The notes under the pieces are model-generated. The model worked only from the letters and a program-made list of their open reading frames with translations, did not search any database and had not been told where the DNA came from. The position numbers were made by a program, and so were the translations under genes. Positions 9,249-17,437 of a stretch of 64,000 nucleotides of DNA are shown one piece after another; positions within the stretch are counted from its first letter, which is position 1; every line of letters begins with the position of its first letter. Origin of the DNA: Ruegeria sp. HKCCD4315 (lineage in GTDB: Bacteria > Pseudomonadota > Alphaproteobacteria > Rhodobacterales > Rhodobacteraceae); NCBI RefSeq assembly GCF_013112245.1, contig NZ_WVRN01000001.1:1802501-1866500 (forward strand), read 5' to 3'.

Positions 9249-9827
9249 CTATCCGCCCCAGATGACCTTCACGTAGTTCTGGGTTTCTTTGTATGGCGGT
9301 ATGCCACCATGCTTTTCGACCGCCTTTGGACCCGCGTTATAAGCGGCCAGGGCCAGCGGCCACGATTTGAACTTGCGATACTGCCACGACAAATAACGCG
9401 CCCCACCCTCAAGGTTTTGCTTTGGGTCGTGTGGGTTGACCCCCAAAAGCTCGGCGGTCTGAGGCATCAGCTGCGCCAGTCCCAGCGCGCCTTTGTGAGA
9501 TTTCGCCTGCGGGTTCCAACCGCTTTCCTGCTGCACGAGCCGCAGAAACAGATCTTCGGGGATGTTGTGCAACCGGGCTGCCTGACGCGCCAGATCCAGA
9601 TATTGGCCGCGATACTTGCCGGTATAACGCTTGCTGCTTTGCGCACGCGAGGTTTTGGGCTTGAGACGCTCAGAATCCCGATACTGCGTGGCTGCGCGCG
9701 AATCCAACACTTTGGATTGCTTCAGGAAAATATCCTTTCGGCTTTTGGTAGACAGCGTTTGCGCCTGCACAGGCGCAACAGCCAGCACAAGGCAGACAAC
9801 AGAAAACCCAGCAACCCAAGAACGCAT
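9249..9827 (-). CDS. Lytic transglycosylase (SLT domain), secreted
   Basis: Peptidoglycan-cleaving enzyme acting in the periplasm. I start it at the ATG at 9827 (192 residues) because that gives a clean signal peptide ([20 protein letters not shown], cleavage after AQA) and an AGGA site; the longer frame up to 10004 adds 59 residues with no export signal in place. The SLT domain covers about residues 95-190: QQESGW contains the catalytic Glu, followed by [10 protein letters not shown] and [14 protein letters not shown]. It is divergent from ssb, and the 203-base gap between them holds a 25-bp near-palindrome. Confidence 0.88.
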   Translation of the reverse strand: MRSWVAGFSVVCLVLAVAPVQAQTLSTKSRKDIFLKQSKVLDSRAATQYRDSERLKPKTSRAQSSKRYTGKYRGQYLDLARQAARLHNIPEDLFLRLVQQESGWNPQAKSHKGALGLAQLMPQTAELLGVNPHDPKQNLEGGARYLSWQYRKFKSWPLALAAYNAGPKAVEKHGGIPPYKETQNYVKVIWGG

Positions 9828-9920
9828 CAATGCCAATCCTGCTCGATCAGAAACCAGTGGGAGTATAGGTATTCCCGACAAAAATGAAAGCTTGGTAAAC
9901 ATCAAAGTAAGACTCTTGTT

Positions 9921-9945
9921 GAACACTGTTGTATCAACTGTGTTC
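9921..9945. promoter_or_regulatory. 25-bp near-perfect palindrome in the lytic transglycosylase/ssb divergent promoter region
   Basis: The arms GAACACTGTTG and CAACTGTGTTC flank a TAT centre; 10 of 11 positions pair. Flanking GTT..CAAC extends the symmetry. It sits between divergent genes, which favours an operator over a terminator. It does not fit the alphaproteobacterial LexA direct repeat (GAAC or GTTC with 7-base spacing). The binding protein is unknown. Confidence 0.5.
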
Positions 9946-10030
9946 CAACCACGATGCAGGCCGTATAGGGTCTCACGAAACAAGCCGCGCCGGATTCGGC
10001 GCATATACGCGAAACAGAACGAGGAATTAC

Positions 10031-10519
10031 ATGGCGGGTTCAGTCAACAAGGTCATTCTGGTAGGTAATCTTGGCCGCGACCCCGAGGTTCGGTCGTTTC
10101 AGAACGGCGGCAAAGTGTGCAATCTGCGCATTGCAACCTCGGAAAACTGGAAAGACCGCAACACAGGCGAGCGTCGCGAACGTACGGAATGGCATTCGGT
10201 CGCCATCTTCTCAGAGCCTTTGGCCCGCATTGCCGAGCAATATTTGCGCAAGGGCAGCAAGGTCTACATCGAAGGTCAGCTGGAAACCCGCAAGTGGCAG
10301 GATCAGTCCGGTCAGGACCGGTATTCGACCGAAGTGGTTCTGCGCCCCTATCGCGGTGAACTGACCCTTCTGGACAGCCGTGGCGAAGGTGGCGGCGGCA
10401 GTGGCGGTGGTTATGGCGGCGGCCAAGCTGGCGGTGGCTACGGCGACCCTTACGGTGGCCCGTCCAGCTCACCAGCGCCTGCATCGGGTGGAATCGACGA
10501 CGACGAGATTCCGTTCTAA
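10031..10519 (+). CDS. ssb: Single-stranded DNA-binding protein
   Basis: Binds single-stranded DNA in replication, recombination and repair. The 162-residue protein has the N-terminal OB fold ([20 protein letters not shown], then WHSVAIF and [11 protein letters not shown]). A Gly-rich linker from about residue 118 leads to the acidic tip DDDEIPF that recruits partner proteins. A GAGGAATTAC ribosome binding region fixes the start at 10031; longer in-frame extensions upstream are non-coding in character. The gene is divergent from a lytic transglycosylase and followed 18 bases later by an M50 protease gene. Identification is firm. Confidence 0.97.
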   Translation: MAGSVNKVILVGNLGRDPEVRSFQNGGKVCNLRIATSENWKDRNTGERRERTEWHSVAIFSEPLARIAEQYLRKGSKVYIEGQLETRKWQDQSGQDRYSTEVVLRPYRGELTLLDSRGEGGGGSGGGYGGGQAGGGYGDPYGGPSSSPAPASGGIDDDEIPF

Positions 10520-10537
10520 ACGAAACGGAGATACAAC

Positions 10538-11608
10538 ATGACATGGTCCTTCTCTCTCGGCCGGTTGCTCGGGTCCGAACTGAGGGTCCATGTCACCTTC
10601 TTTCTGCTGTTGGCCTGGGTCGGCTTTGCAGCCTATTCCGTGGGCGGTCTTCCAGCGGCCATCGACAACCTTGTTTTTGTGCTTGCGCTATTTGCTTGTG
10701 TGGTTGCGCATGAATTTGGCCATGCTCTCATGGCCCGGCGCTATGGTATCAAAACCCCTGACATTACTCTGCTGCCCATCGGTGGGTTGGCCCGGCTTGA
10801 ACGCATGCCGGAAAAACCGATGCAAGAGGTCTATGTGGCGCTTGCGGGCCCTGCCGTGAATATCGTCATCTGGATCGTGCTTGTTGCCCTTGGCGCGGGG
10901 ACGCCCTTTGAAACTTTTTCGCAAATAGACGCGCCCGGCACAGGGTTGTTGGACAGGCTGGCCTATATCAACCTGCTGCTGGCTGCTTTCAATATGATAC
11001 CCGCCTTTCCCATGGACGGGGGGCGGGTGTTCAGGGCTCTGCTGTGCCTGCGCATGGACCGGGTCAAGGCAACGCGTTTGGCCGCAATAGGTGGCCAGAT
11101 CGTCGCCATCGGCCTTGGCTTTCTTGGTCTTAGCACCGCAAACCCCATCCTTGTCCTGATTGCGGTGTTCGTTTTCATCGCAGCCAACGCAGAAAGCCAG
11201 GATGTTGCATTGCGGTCCGCCGCCCGCCGCGTCTTGGCCCGGGATGCGATGATCACCGAGTTTCACGCCTTATCCCCCAGCGACACGCTCAGCACGGCGG
11301 CGCAAGCCGTCATTCATACAACACAGCACGAATTTCCTGTCCTGGAGGATGATAGTGGCCTGCTGGGTTTCGTAACTCGGAATCGCTTGTTCGCCGCCCT
11401 GGCCAGCGATCAGCCCCGATCAACCTCTGCGCTTTCGGTGATGGATGCCGATATTCCCTCAGTCGCCCTGACCACTGGGCTCGAAGAGGTGCTGGAGCAT
11501 CTTCACAAAGGCGCTCCGGCCATCGCAGTTGTCACGCAGGACGGGCGCATGGTGGGCTATATCACCCGTGAGAATATCGGTGAACTCATGGTGATTCAGG
11601 GCCGCTAG
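10538..11608 (+). CDS. Site-2 protease family (M50) membrane metalloprotease with CBS pair
   Basis: Predicted intramembrane zinc protease of 356 residues. Multiple hydrophobic helices occupy residues 1-220. The zinc-binding HEFGH motif lies near residue 60, and the third ligand is in NMIPAFPMDGGRV near residue 152. A pair of CBS domains fills about 225-356 (RDAMITEF..., then VMDADIPS...), probably sensing nucleotide or energy status. This architecture is known from SpoIVFB-like proteins of many bacteria with largely unknown substrates. It may be co-transcribed with ssb (18-base gap). The next gene, aroB, converges on it. Confidence 0.88.
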   Translation: MTWSFSLGRLLGSELRVHVTFFLLLAWVGFAAYSVGGLPAAIDNLVFVLALFACVVAHEFGHALMARRYGIKTPDITLLPIGGLARLERMPEKPMQEVYVALAGPAVNIVIWIVLVALGAGTPFETFSQIDAPGTGLLDRLAYINLLLAAFNMIPAFPMDGGRVFRALLCLRMDRVKATRLAAIGGQIVAIGLGFLGLSTANPILVLIAVFVFIAANAESQDVALRSAARRVLARDAMITEFHALSPSDTLSTAAQAVIHTTQHEFPVLEDDSGLLGFVTRNRLFAALASDQPRSTSALSVMDADIPSVALTTGLEEVLEHLHKGAPAIAVVTQDGRMVGYITRENIGELMVIQGR

Positions 11609-11617
11609 GGCCCTGTT

Positions 11618-12730
11618 TCACACCGTCGCCAAAGCGTCTGACAGGACTGACAGAACAGCGTCTTTCGGAACATCAGACGTAACAAAAGCCTGCCCGATGC
11701 CGCGCGCGAGGATGAAGCGCAATTGCCCGTCCACAACCTTCTTGTCCTGCCCCATCAGTTCCACCAGCGCGTCGGCACTTGGTAGATCACCCGGAATATC
11801 GGCAAGATCGGTTTTCATCCCCATCGCACGCAGATGCGCCCGCACCCGGCTTGGGTCTTCCTGCGAACACAGGCCAAGACGCGAGGACAGTTCAAACGCA
11901 AGCGCACAGCCGATGGCGACGCCTTCGCCATGCAGCAACCGGTCGGAATACCCTGTTGCCGCCTCAAGCGCGTGGCAGAATGTATGCCCCAAATTCAGTA
12001 AAGCACGATCACCCTGTTCGGTTTCATCCCGCGCAACGATATCGGCTTTCATCTGCACAGAACGCGTGACAGCCCGCACGCGTGCCGCCATGTCTCCGGC
12101 GGACACACTTGGTCCGTTTTGTTCGAGCCAGTCAAAGAATTCCGCGTCACCCAGCAGACCGTATTTCACGACCTCACCATACCCCGACAGAAAATCCCTC
12201 TGGGTCATGGTCCCCAGAACCGATGTATCCGCCAGAACGAGTGAAGGTTGATGGAACGCCCCAATCAGGTTTTTACCCTGAGGCGCATTGATCCCGGTTT
12301 TGCCCCCAACCGAGCTGTCGACCTGTGCCAGCAGCGAGGTGGGGATCTGCACAAACCTGACCCCGCGGCGCAGAACAGCCGCAGCAAAACCTGCAAGGTC
12401 GCCAATGACACCACCACCCAAAGCCACAACCACGTCACGGCGTTCGACTTTCTCGGACAAGAGCCATTCAACGGCGCGTTCGAAATGTGGCCAGCTTTTT
12501 GTGGCCTCGCCAGCGGGCAAAGCCAGCGCGGTCATCTCGATCCCCGCAGCGCTGAGCCCCGCGCGCAACGCGTCCAAATGCAGGTCAGCCACGTTTTCAT
12601 CGGTTAAGACAGCGACTTTGGGGCGCGGCAATAGTGGGGAAATCCACTCGCCAGCCCGCGCCAGCAGATCCGGCCCGATTTCAACATCATACGAACGGTC
12701 GCCCAGGTCCACATGTACTGTTTGATGCAT
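11618..12730 (-). CDS. aroB: 3-dehydroquinate synthase
   Basis: Second step of the shikimate pathway: DAHP to 3-dehydroquinate, NAD- and metal-dependent, cytoplasmic. The 370-residue length is typical. Visible motifs include the NAD-binding GGGVIGDLAGF, the QIPTSLLAQVDSSVGGKTGIN segment, and metal-ligand regions NLGHTFCHALE and LLHGEGVAIG. It is transcribed after aroK with a one-base stop/start overlap (TAATG), so translation is probably coupled. The stop lies 9 bases from the convergent M50 gene. Confidence 0.97.
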   Translation of the reverse strand: MHQTVHVDLGDRSYDVEIGPDLLARAGEWISPLLPRPKVAVLTDENVADLHLDALRAGLSAAGIEMTALALPAGEATKSWPHFERAVEWLLSEKVERRDVVVALGGGVIGDLAGFAAAVLRRGVRFVQIPTSLLAQVDSSVGGKTGINAPQGKNLIGAFHQPSLVLADTSVLGTMTQRDFLSGYGEVVKYGLLGDAEFFDWLEQNGPSVSAGDMAARVRAVTRSVQMKADIVARDETEQGDRALLNLGHTFCHALEAATGYSDRLLHGEGVAIGCALAFELSSRLGLCSQEDPSRVRAHLRAMGMKTDLADIPGDLPSADALVELMGQDKKVVDGQLRFILARGIGQAFVTSDVPKDAVLSVLSDALATV

Positions 12731-13317
12731 TACTTCTGTTCCAAAACATCGGGGCGCGCCAGCAAAGCGTCGACAACCCTGTCCACCATATTTTCGATCG
12801 AGGTTTCGCCATCCGACTCTGCGATCAAATCCGCCTCGGCATAAACGGGCACGCGCGCCTCGTAGAGAGCCTTTAGTGTCGCATAAGGATCAGCCGTTCG
12901 CAGCAGCGGGCGCGTGTCTTTGTGGCGTACCCGGTTCCACAAAACGTTCAGATCGGCCCGCAGCCAGACCGAAGCGCCCTTCTGGCTGATTGCAAGGCGA
13001 TTTTGAGGTTGTAGAAACGCCCCTCCTCCGGTGGACAGGATGCCCTTTTTCTCGTCCAGAAGACGTCCGATAACCTGCGTTTCTTTCGCACGGAAAAAGG
13101 GTTCGCCATCCCGTTCGAAGATTTCCGGAATGGTCATGTTGGCGGCTGATTCGATCTCAGCGTCGCTGTCTAGAAACGGAACGCCAAGGCGCGCGGCCAA
13201 GGCGCGGCCCACAGCGGTCTTACCTGCCCCCATCATCCCCACCAGAACCACGGTTTTGTGCAGATGAAATCTGCCCTGTGTGTCCGAGATGTGCGTGTTA
13301 TGCTTAATTTCGCTCAT
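12730..13317 (-). CDS. aroK: Shikimate kinase
   Basis: Phosphorylates shikimate with ATP, upstream of chorismate. The 195-residue protein has a P-loop GMMGAGKTAVG near residue 27, the shikimate-binding FLDSDAEIE, the STGGGAF motif and RPLL lid region. The N-terminus carries about 18 extra residues before the core (MSEIKHNTHISDTQ...), common in alphaproteobacterial versions. First gene of the aroK-aroB pair and divergent from a small membrane-protein gene at 13397. Confidence 0.96.
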   Translation of the reverse strand: MSEIKHNTHISDTQGRFHLHKTVVLVGMMGAGKTAVGRALAARLGVPFLDSDAEIESAANMTIPEIFERDGEPFFRAKETQVIGRLLDEKKGILSTGGGAFLQPQNRLAISQKGASVWLRADLNVLWNRVRHKDTRPLLRTADPYATLKALYEARVPVYAEADLIAESDGETSIENMVDRVVDALLARPDVLEQK

Positions 13318-13396
13318 TTCACCGTGAATGACGTGATCTTGGGAAAAATGCCAGTTATAACTTGGCCAAAATCAAAAATTGAGGCAGCGTGGGGCC

Positions 13397-13546
13397 ATGG
13401 GCCGTCTGATCAAATTCGTGATATATGTTCTTTGCCTGGGTTTCATTGGGCTGGTGGCTTATGCCTATGTCGGGCCGTTCTTCGGCGCGGATTTTTCGGC
13501 GCCTCAAAGTGAAATCCGCGAACCGGTCGAACTGGATGTCAACTAA
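13397..13546 (+). CDS. Small single-pass membrane protein (49 residues), unknown function
   Basis: A 49-residue frame begins with MGRLIKF, followed by one hydrophobic helix (about residues 6-26, VIYVLCLGFIGLVAYAYV) and an acidic, polar C-terminus ending ELDVN. Its last 11 bases overlap the start of the secreted protein that follows in another frame, suggesting translational coupling. It sits 79 bases from the divergent aroK start. No function is recognisable. Its position upstream of a secreted protein and xerD supports a real gene. Confidence 0.7.
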   Translation: MGRLIKFVIYVLCLGFIGLVAYAYVGPFFGADFSAPQSEIREPVELDVN

Positions 13547-15056
13547 ACTGGCGCTTTTCGCCGTCTTTCTGGCAGGATCGGCGCAGGCACAGGACCCTTT
13601 GTCGGCCATCGAATGGCTGACAAATCCTCCTGAAAACCTGCCTGGAACTGTTTTGTTGGAACCGCCCGTGACGCAGAACGGCGCGTTGCCGGATATCGAA
13701 GTCACTTCATTGGAAGCCTTGTCGCGTCCGCTCGGTCTTGTGTCATCATCTGTGACCGGCCTTCCGATTGATCTTTGGCAAAGCAGTGATCCCAAGCGTC
13801 TGGCTGACCTGATTGCCAAGACCCCGGTCCGTCACAACCCCGCCATGCAGCGCTTGTTGTTCACGTTGCTTTTGTCAGAAACACGCGCCCCATCCGGGTC
13901 AGACGCGCAAGAGGTTTTGCTGTTGGCGCGTCTGGATCGGCTGATGCAACTGGGTGCTGCAGATCCGGCGCAGTCGCTTGTGCAATTGGCTGGGCCGACG
14001 GACACGCAAGAGCGGTTTCAACGCTGGTTTGACGCGACATTGCTGACCGGCGATGAAGACCGCAGTTGCACTGCGCTTATTGCTGAACCGCATCTGTCGC
14101 GGGACTATGCGGCGCAGATCTTTTGCAAAGCCCGACGCGGGGATTGGGTGTCCGCAGCGCTGACTCTGGAAGCCGCACATGCGCTTGAACTTCTTCCACC
14201 AGAAGAATTGGCGGTTCTTGATCGGTTTCTCAGCCCCGAGTTGTACGAAGACGCGGCATATCTGCCGCAACCCGAGGCCCCCGACCCGCTGAATTTCCGC
14301 CTGTTCGAGGCTATCGGAGAACGCCTGCCATCGGCACCTTTACCTCGTGCATTTGCAAATGCAGATCTGCGTGACGTTGCAGGCTGGAAAGCCCAGATCG
14401 AAGCCGCCGAACGGCTGACGCGGATTGGCGCTTTGACCCCAAATCAGCTTTTGGGCCTCTATACCGAACGGGATCCCGCCGCATCTGGCGCTGTCTGGGA
14501 CCGAGTTTCGGCAGTACAACGGTTTGAAAGCGCGTTGGACACGGGCAACGCGGACGCCATCGGAAAAACACTGCCTGCTGTTTGGCAACAAATGCGCAGT
14601 GTGGGCCTTGAGGTTCCCTTTGCAGAGCTTTTCGCAGAACGCTTGTCGCAGGTTTCCTTACCAGTGCCCGCGACTGAAAACCTGCGATGGCGCATCCTGA
14701 TGTTATCGGACATGTACGAACGCGCCGCCCTTGCGACACCGGACAGTTCGACCGACACTTTGTTTCTGGCTGCGCTTGCCCAGGGCGATCCTGGCCGCGC
14801 CGTATCGCCTTCACCCAAGGCAGATGCCATCGCACAAGGGTTTGAATGGTCGGCACCCGTACCCAGTGATATCGACACACTGCTGTCCAACGGTCAGTTG
14901 GGCGAGGCCATTTTGGAAGCAATGCAACTGTTTGCCCATGGCGCGCGCGGTAATCTGGTGGATCTAACCGGAGCAATCGCGACCTTTAGAAAGGTGGGGT
15001 TAGAGGATACAGCCCGCCGCGCCGCCCTGACACTATTGATCCTGCAAGAGCAGTGA
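13536..15056 (+). CDS. Secreted protein of unknown function upstream of xerD
   Basis: I place the start at 13536 (506 residues), where a clear signal peptide begins (MSTKLALFAVFLAGSAQAQ, cleavage after AQA); the longer frame from 13425 merely reads through the upstream small gene. The mature protein is rich in short helical segments with Leu/Ala spacing (for example TLEAAHALELLPPEELAVLD), suggesting an alpha-helical repeat structure, but no named domain or catalytic motif is visible. It overlaps the small membrane-protein gene before it by 11 bases and the xerD GTG start after it by four (GTGA), so the three probably form one transcript. Confidence 0.75.
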   Translation: MSTKLALFAVFLAGSAQAQDPLSAIEWLTNPPENLPGTVLLEPPVTQNGALPDIEVTSLEALSRPLGLVSSSVTGLPIDLWQSSDPKRLADLIAKTPVRHNPAMQRLLFTLLLSETRAPSGSDAQEVLLLARLDRLMQLGAADPAQSLVQLAGPTDTQERFQRWFDATLLTGDEDRSCTALIAEPHLSRDYAAQIFCKARRGDWVSAALTLEAAHALELLPPEELAVLDRFLSPELYEDAAYLPQPEAPDPLNFRLFEAIGERLPSAPLPRAFANADLRDVAGWKAQIEAAERLTRIGALTPNQLLGLYTERDPAASGAVWDRVSAVQRFESALDTGNADAIGKTLPAVWQQMRSVGLEVPFAELFAERLSQVSLPVPATENLRWRILMLSDMYERAALATPDSSTDTLFLAALAQGDPGRAVSPSPKADAIAQGFEWSAPVPSDIDTLLSNGQLGEAILEAMQLFAHGARGNLVDLTGAIATFRKVGLEDTARRAALTLLILQEQ

Positions 15057-16015
15057 CCATGAACGGTCCGGCATCTAACGAGCTTTGGATCTCAACCTTC
15101 CTGCAAGCACAGGCGGCTGAACTTGGCGCGGCGACAAACACGTTGCTGGCTTATGGTCGTGATTTAAAAGATCTTGCTGCTTGGCTGGAGCACAGAGCGA
15201 CCGGGTTTGAACAGGCCGACCGTGATCAGATCGAAGCCTACCTGATCGACTGCGATGCCCAGGGATTGTCCCGATCAACACGTGCACGGCGCTTGTCGGC
15301 CATCAAGCAACTCTATCGGTTTGCTTTTGAGGAAGGTTGGCGCGACGTGAACCCCGCCATTCAGATCAAAGGTCCGGGGCGGCAGAAACGTCTTCCAAAA
15401 ACTTTGGATGTGCCCGAGGTGGACCGGCTGCTGGACGCCGCACGGCAAACCGGACGCACCCAGGCGGACCGCGTACGCAACACATGTTTGATGGAATTGC
15501 TTTATGCGACCGGCATGCGCGTGACCGAGCTTGTGTCCCTGCCCGTCTCTTCGGCGCGCGGCGATCCGCGTATGCTGCTGGTGCTGGGCAAAGGCGGCAA
15601 GGAACGGATGGTGCCCCTGTCCCCACCCGCGCGGGATGCATTGGCCGCTTGGCTGACCGTGCGCGACGACGCCGAAGAGCAGACCGTGGAGAAAGGTGGC
15701 CAACGGTCCCGCTTTTTGTTCCCTTCGCGCGGAAAATCGGGCCATCTGACGCGACACAGGTTCTTTCTGCTGGTCAAGGAACTGGCCGTACACGGCGGTG
15801 TTTCACCCGAAAAAGTCACGCCACACACATTGCGACATGCCTTTGCCACGCATCTTCTGGCCAATGGCGCTGATCTGCGTTCGATCCAGACCCTGTTGGG
15901 TCACGCCGACGTCGCAACAACCGAGATTTACACCCATGTTCTGGACGAACGTCTGGCGGAACTGGTGTTGCAGCATCACCCGCTGAGCAAAGACCCCAAG
16001 AAAGACGAAGGCTAA
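15053..16015 (+). CDS. xerD: Tyrosine recombinase XerD
   Basis: Site-specific recombinase that, with XerC, resolves chromosome dimers at dif. From the GTG at 15053 the protein has 320 residues; an ATG six bases later is an alternative. The N-terminal SAM-like core-binding domain covers about 10-100. The catalytic domain shows ATGMRVTEL (Arg), LGKGGKER (Lys), HTLRHAFATH (His-x-x-Arg), LLGHADVATTE (His) and the nucleophile IYTHV (Tyr). All catalytic residues are present. There is no integrase-like context: the neighbours are chromosomal housekeeping genes. Confidence 0.94.
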   Translation: MTMNGPASNELWISTFLQAQAAELGAATNTLLAYGRDLKDLAAWLEHRATGFEQADRDQIEAYLIDCDAQGLSRSTRARRLSAIKQLYRFAFEEGWRDVNPAIQIKGPGRQKRLPKTLDVPEVDRLLDAARQTGRTQADRVRNTCLMELLYATGMRVTELVSLPVSSARGDPRMLLVLGKGGKERMVPLSPPARDALAAWLTVRDDAEEQTVEKGGQRSRFLFPSRGKSGHLTRHRFFLLVKELAVHGGVSPEKVTPHTLRHAFATHLLANGADLRSIQTLLGHADVATTEIYTHVLDERLAELVLQHHPLSKDPKKDEG

Positions 16016-16077
16016 GCCCTTGATCCGGCGGGGTGGCATCCCCATAACGGATGCAGAACTCTAACTCTCAAGGACCA

Positions 16078-17385
16078 ATGGAACCCTCACCTTCTCTGAT
16101 CGACAGCACTTTCTGGTTTACCTCTGGTGCTATCCTCCTTTTGCTCGTCTTGTCCGGCTTCTTTTCTGGCTCGGAAACAGCGCTTACGGCCTCTTCTCGC
16201 GGAAAACTCAGGGCGCAGGCCGACAAAGGATCACGCGGGGCAAAAAAGGCGCTCGAGATCACCGATGACAACGAGCGTCTGATCGGATCGGTTCTACTGG
16301 GCAATAACCTGGTCAACATTCTGGCGGCGTCTCTGGCGACTGCACTTTTCACACGACTGTTTGGTGAAAGCGGCGTGGCCTTGGCAACGTTGGTGATGAC
16401 CTTGCTGGTTTTGATCTTTGCCGAAGTGCTGCCGAAGACCTACGCCATCACCAATTCTGAAAAAGCTGCATCTGCGGTTGCACCAATCATCAGCGTGGTT
16501 GTAACGGTGTTTTCGCCTATCGTTGCCGCTGTGCGATTGCTGGTGCGCGGTGTCTTGCGCCTGTTTGGGGTGCAGATCGACCCCGATAGCAACATTCTGG
16601 CCGTGCGCGAGGAAATCGCCGGAGCCCTACAACTTGGCCATTCCGAAGGCGTGGTCGAAAAGGAAGACCGCGACCGAATTCTGGGCGCGCTGGATCTGGG
16701 TGACCGCGCGGTGGAAGAGATCATGTTGCACCGCTCGAACATCGAGATGATTGATGCCGACGCCGCACCCGAAGCGATCCTGAAGCAATGTCTGGAAAGC
16801 CCACATACGCGCCTGCCCGTCTTTCGGGACGAACCGGAGAACATTGTGGGTGTTGTGCACGCCAAAGACTTGTTCCGCGCCATGTATGCGCAAGCCGGTG
16901 GCAGCGATGGCGGCACTGACCGTCTGGCCAGCTTTGATATCGGTAAAGTTGCCAATGACCCCTATTTCGTGCCGGAAACCACCACTCTGGACGACCAGAT
17001 GCGTGAATTCCTGCGGATGCACAGCCATTTTGCACTGGTGGTTGACGAATACGGATCTTTGCGCGGCCTGATTACGCTGGAAGATATTCTGGAAGAGATC
17101 GTAGGCGAAATCGCAGACGAATTTGACATCGAAGAAGAGGTGCCGGTCACCCGTACAGATGATGGTCAGTTCGTTGTGGAAGGTGCTATGACCATCCGCG
17201 ACGCCAACCGTGCGCTGGACTGGTCCTTGCCGGATGAAGAAGCCAACACCCTTGCGGGTTTGGTCATACACGAAGCACAGATGATTCCGGTCGTGGGTCA
17301 GGTGTTTTCGTTCCACGGATTCCGGTTCGAGGTCACCGCTCGCGAAGGCAATCGCATCACTGCACTGAAAGTACGCCCGCTTTAA
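16078..17385 (+). CDS. CNNM/CorC-family membrane protein (hemolysin-like, UPF0053)
   Basis: Putative magnesium/cobalt efflux or divalent-ion homeostasis protein of 435 residues. I choose the ATG at 16078 because AAGGA lies 6 bases upstream; the in-frame ATG at 16051 has no ribosome binding site. Domain order: DUF21/CNNM transmembrane region (about 10-190, including FSGSETALTASS and GNNLVNILAASLAT), two CBS domains (about 205-340, with MLHRSNIEMID and VVDEYGSLRGLITLEDILEEIVGEI), then the CorC_HlyC domain to the end. Despite the historical hemolysin name there is no reason to expect toxicity. It converges on the binding-protein gene that ends at 17438. Confidence 0.9.
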   Translation: MEPSPSLIDSTFWFTSGAILLLLVLSGFFSGSETALTASSRGKLRAQADKGSRGAKKALEITDDNERLIGSVLLGNNLVNILAASLATALFTRLFGESGVALATLVMTLLVLIFAEVLPKTYAITNSEKAASAVAPIISVVVTVFSPIVAAVRLLVRGVLRLFGVQIDPDSNILAVREEIAGALQLGHSEGVVEKEDRDRILGALDLGDRAVEEIMLHRSNIEMIDADAAPEAILKQCLESPHTRLPVFRDEPENIVGVVHAKDLFRAMYAQAGGSDGGTDRLASFDIGKVANDPYFVPETTTLDDQMREFLRMHSHFALVVDEYGSLRGLITLEDILEEIVGEIADEFDIEEEVPVTRTDDGQFVVEGAMTIRDANRALDWSLPDEEANTLAGLVIHEAQMIPVVGQVFSFHGFRFEVTAREGNRITALKVRPL

Positions 17386-17397
17386 GCCTTAGCTGAA

Positions 17398-17424
17398 ACC
17401 GGTGCCCCAAATCCGGGCACCGGT
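17398..17424. terminator. Terminator hairpin between convergent genes
   Basis: A perfect 10-bp stem (ACCGGTGCCC / GGGCACCGGT) with a 7-base loop lies 12 bases after the CorC-like stop and 13 bases from the end of the opposing binding-protein gene. It can serve both directions; no long T-run is present on either side. Confidence 0.7.
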
Positions 17425-17437
17425 CGGTGTCAAAGCC

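Noticed and set aside
15053..16015. Tyrosine recombinase as evidence of an integrated element
   Set aside because: Sequence is XerD-like with housekeeping neighbours; no attachment-site repeats or phage genes nearby.
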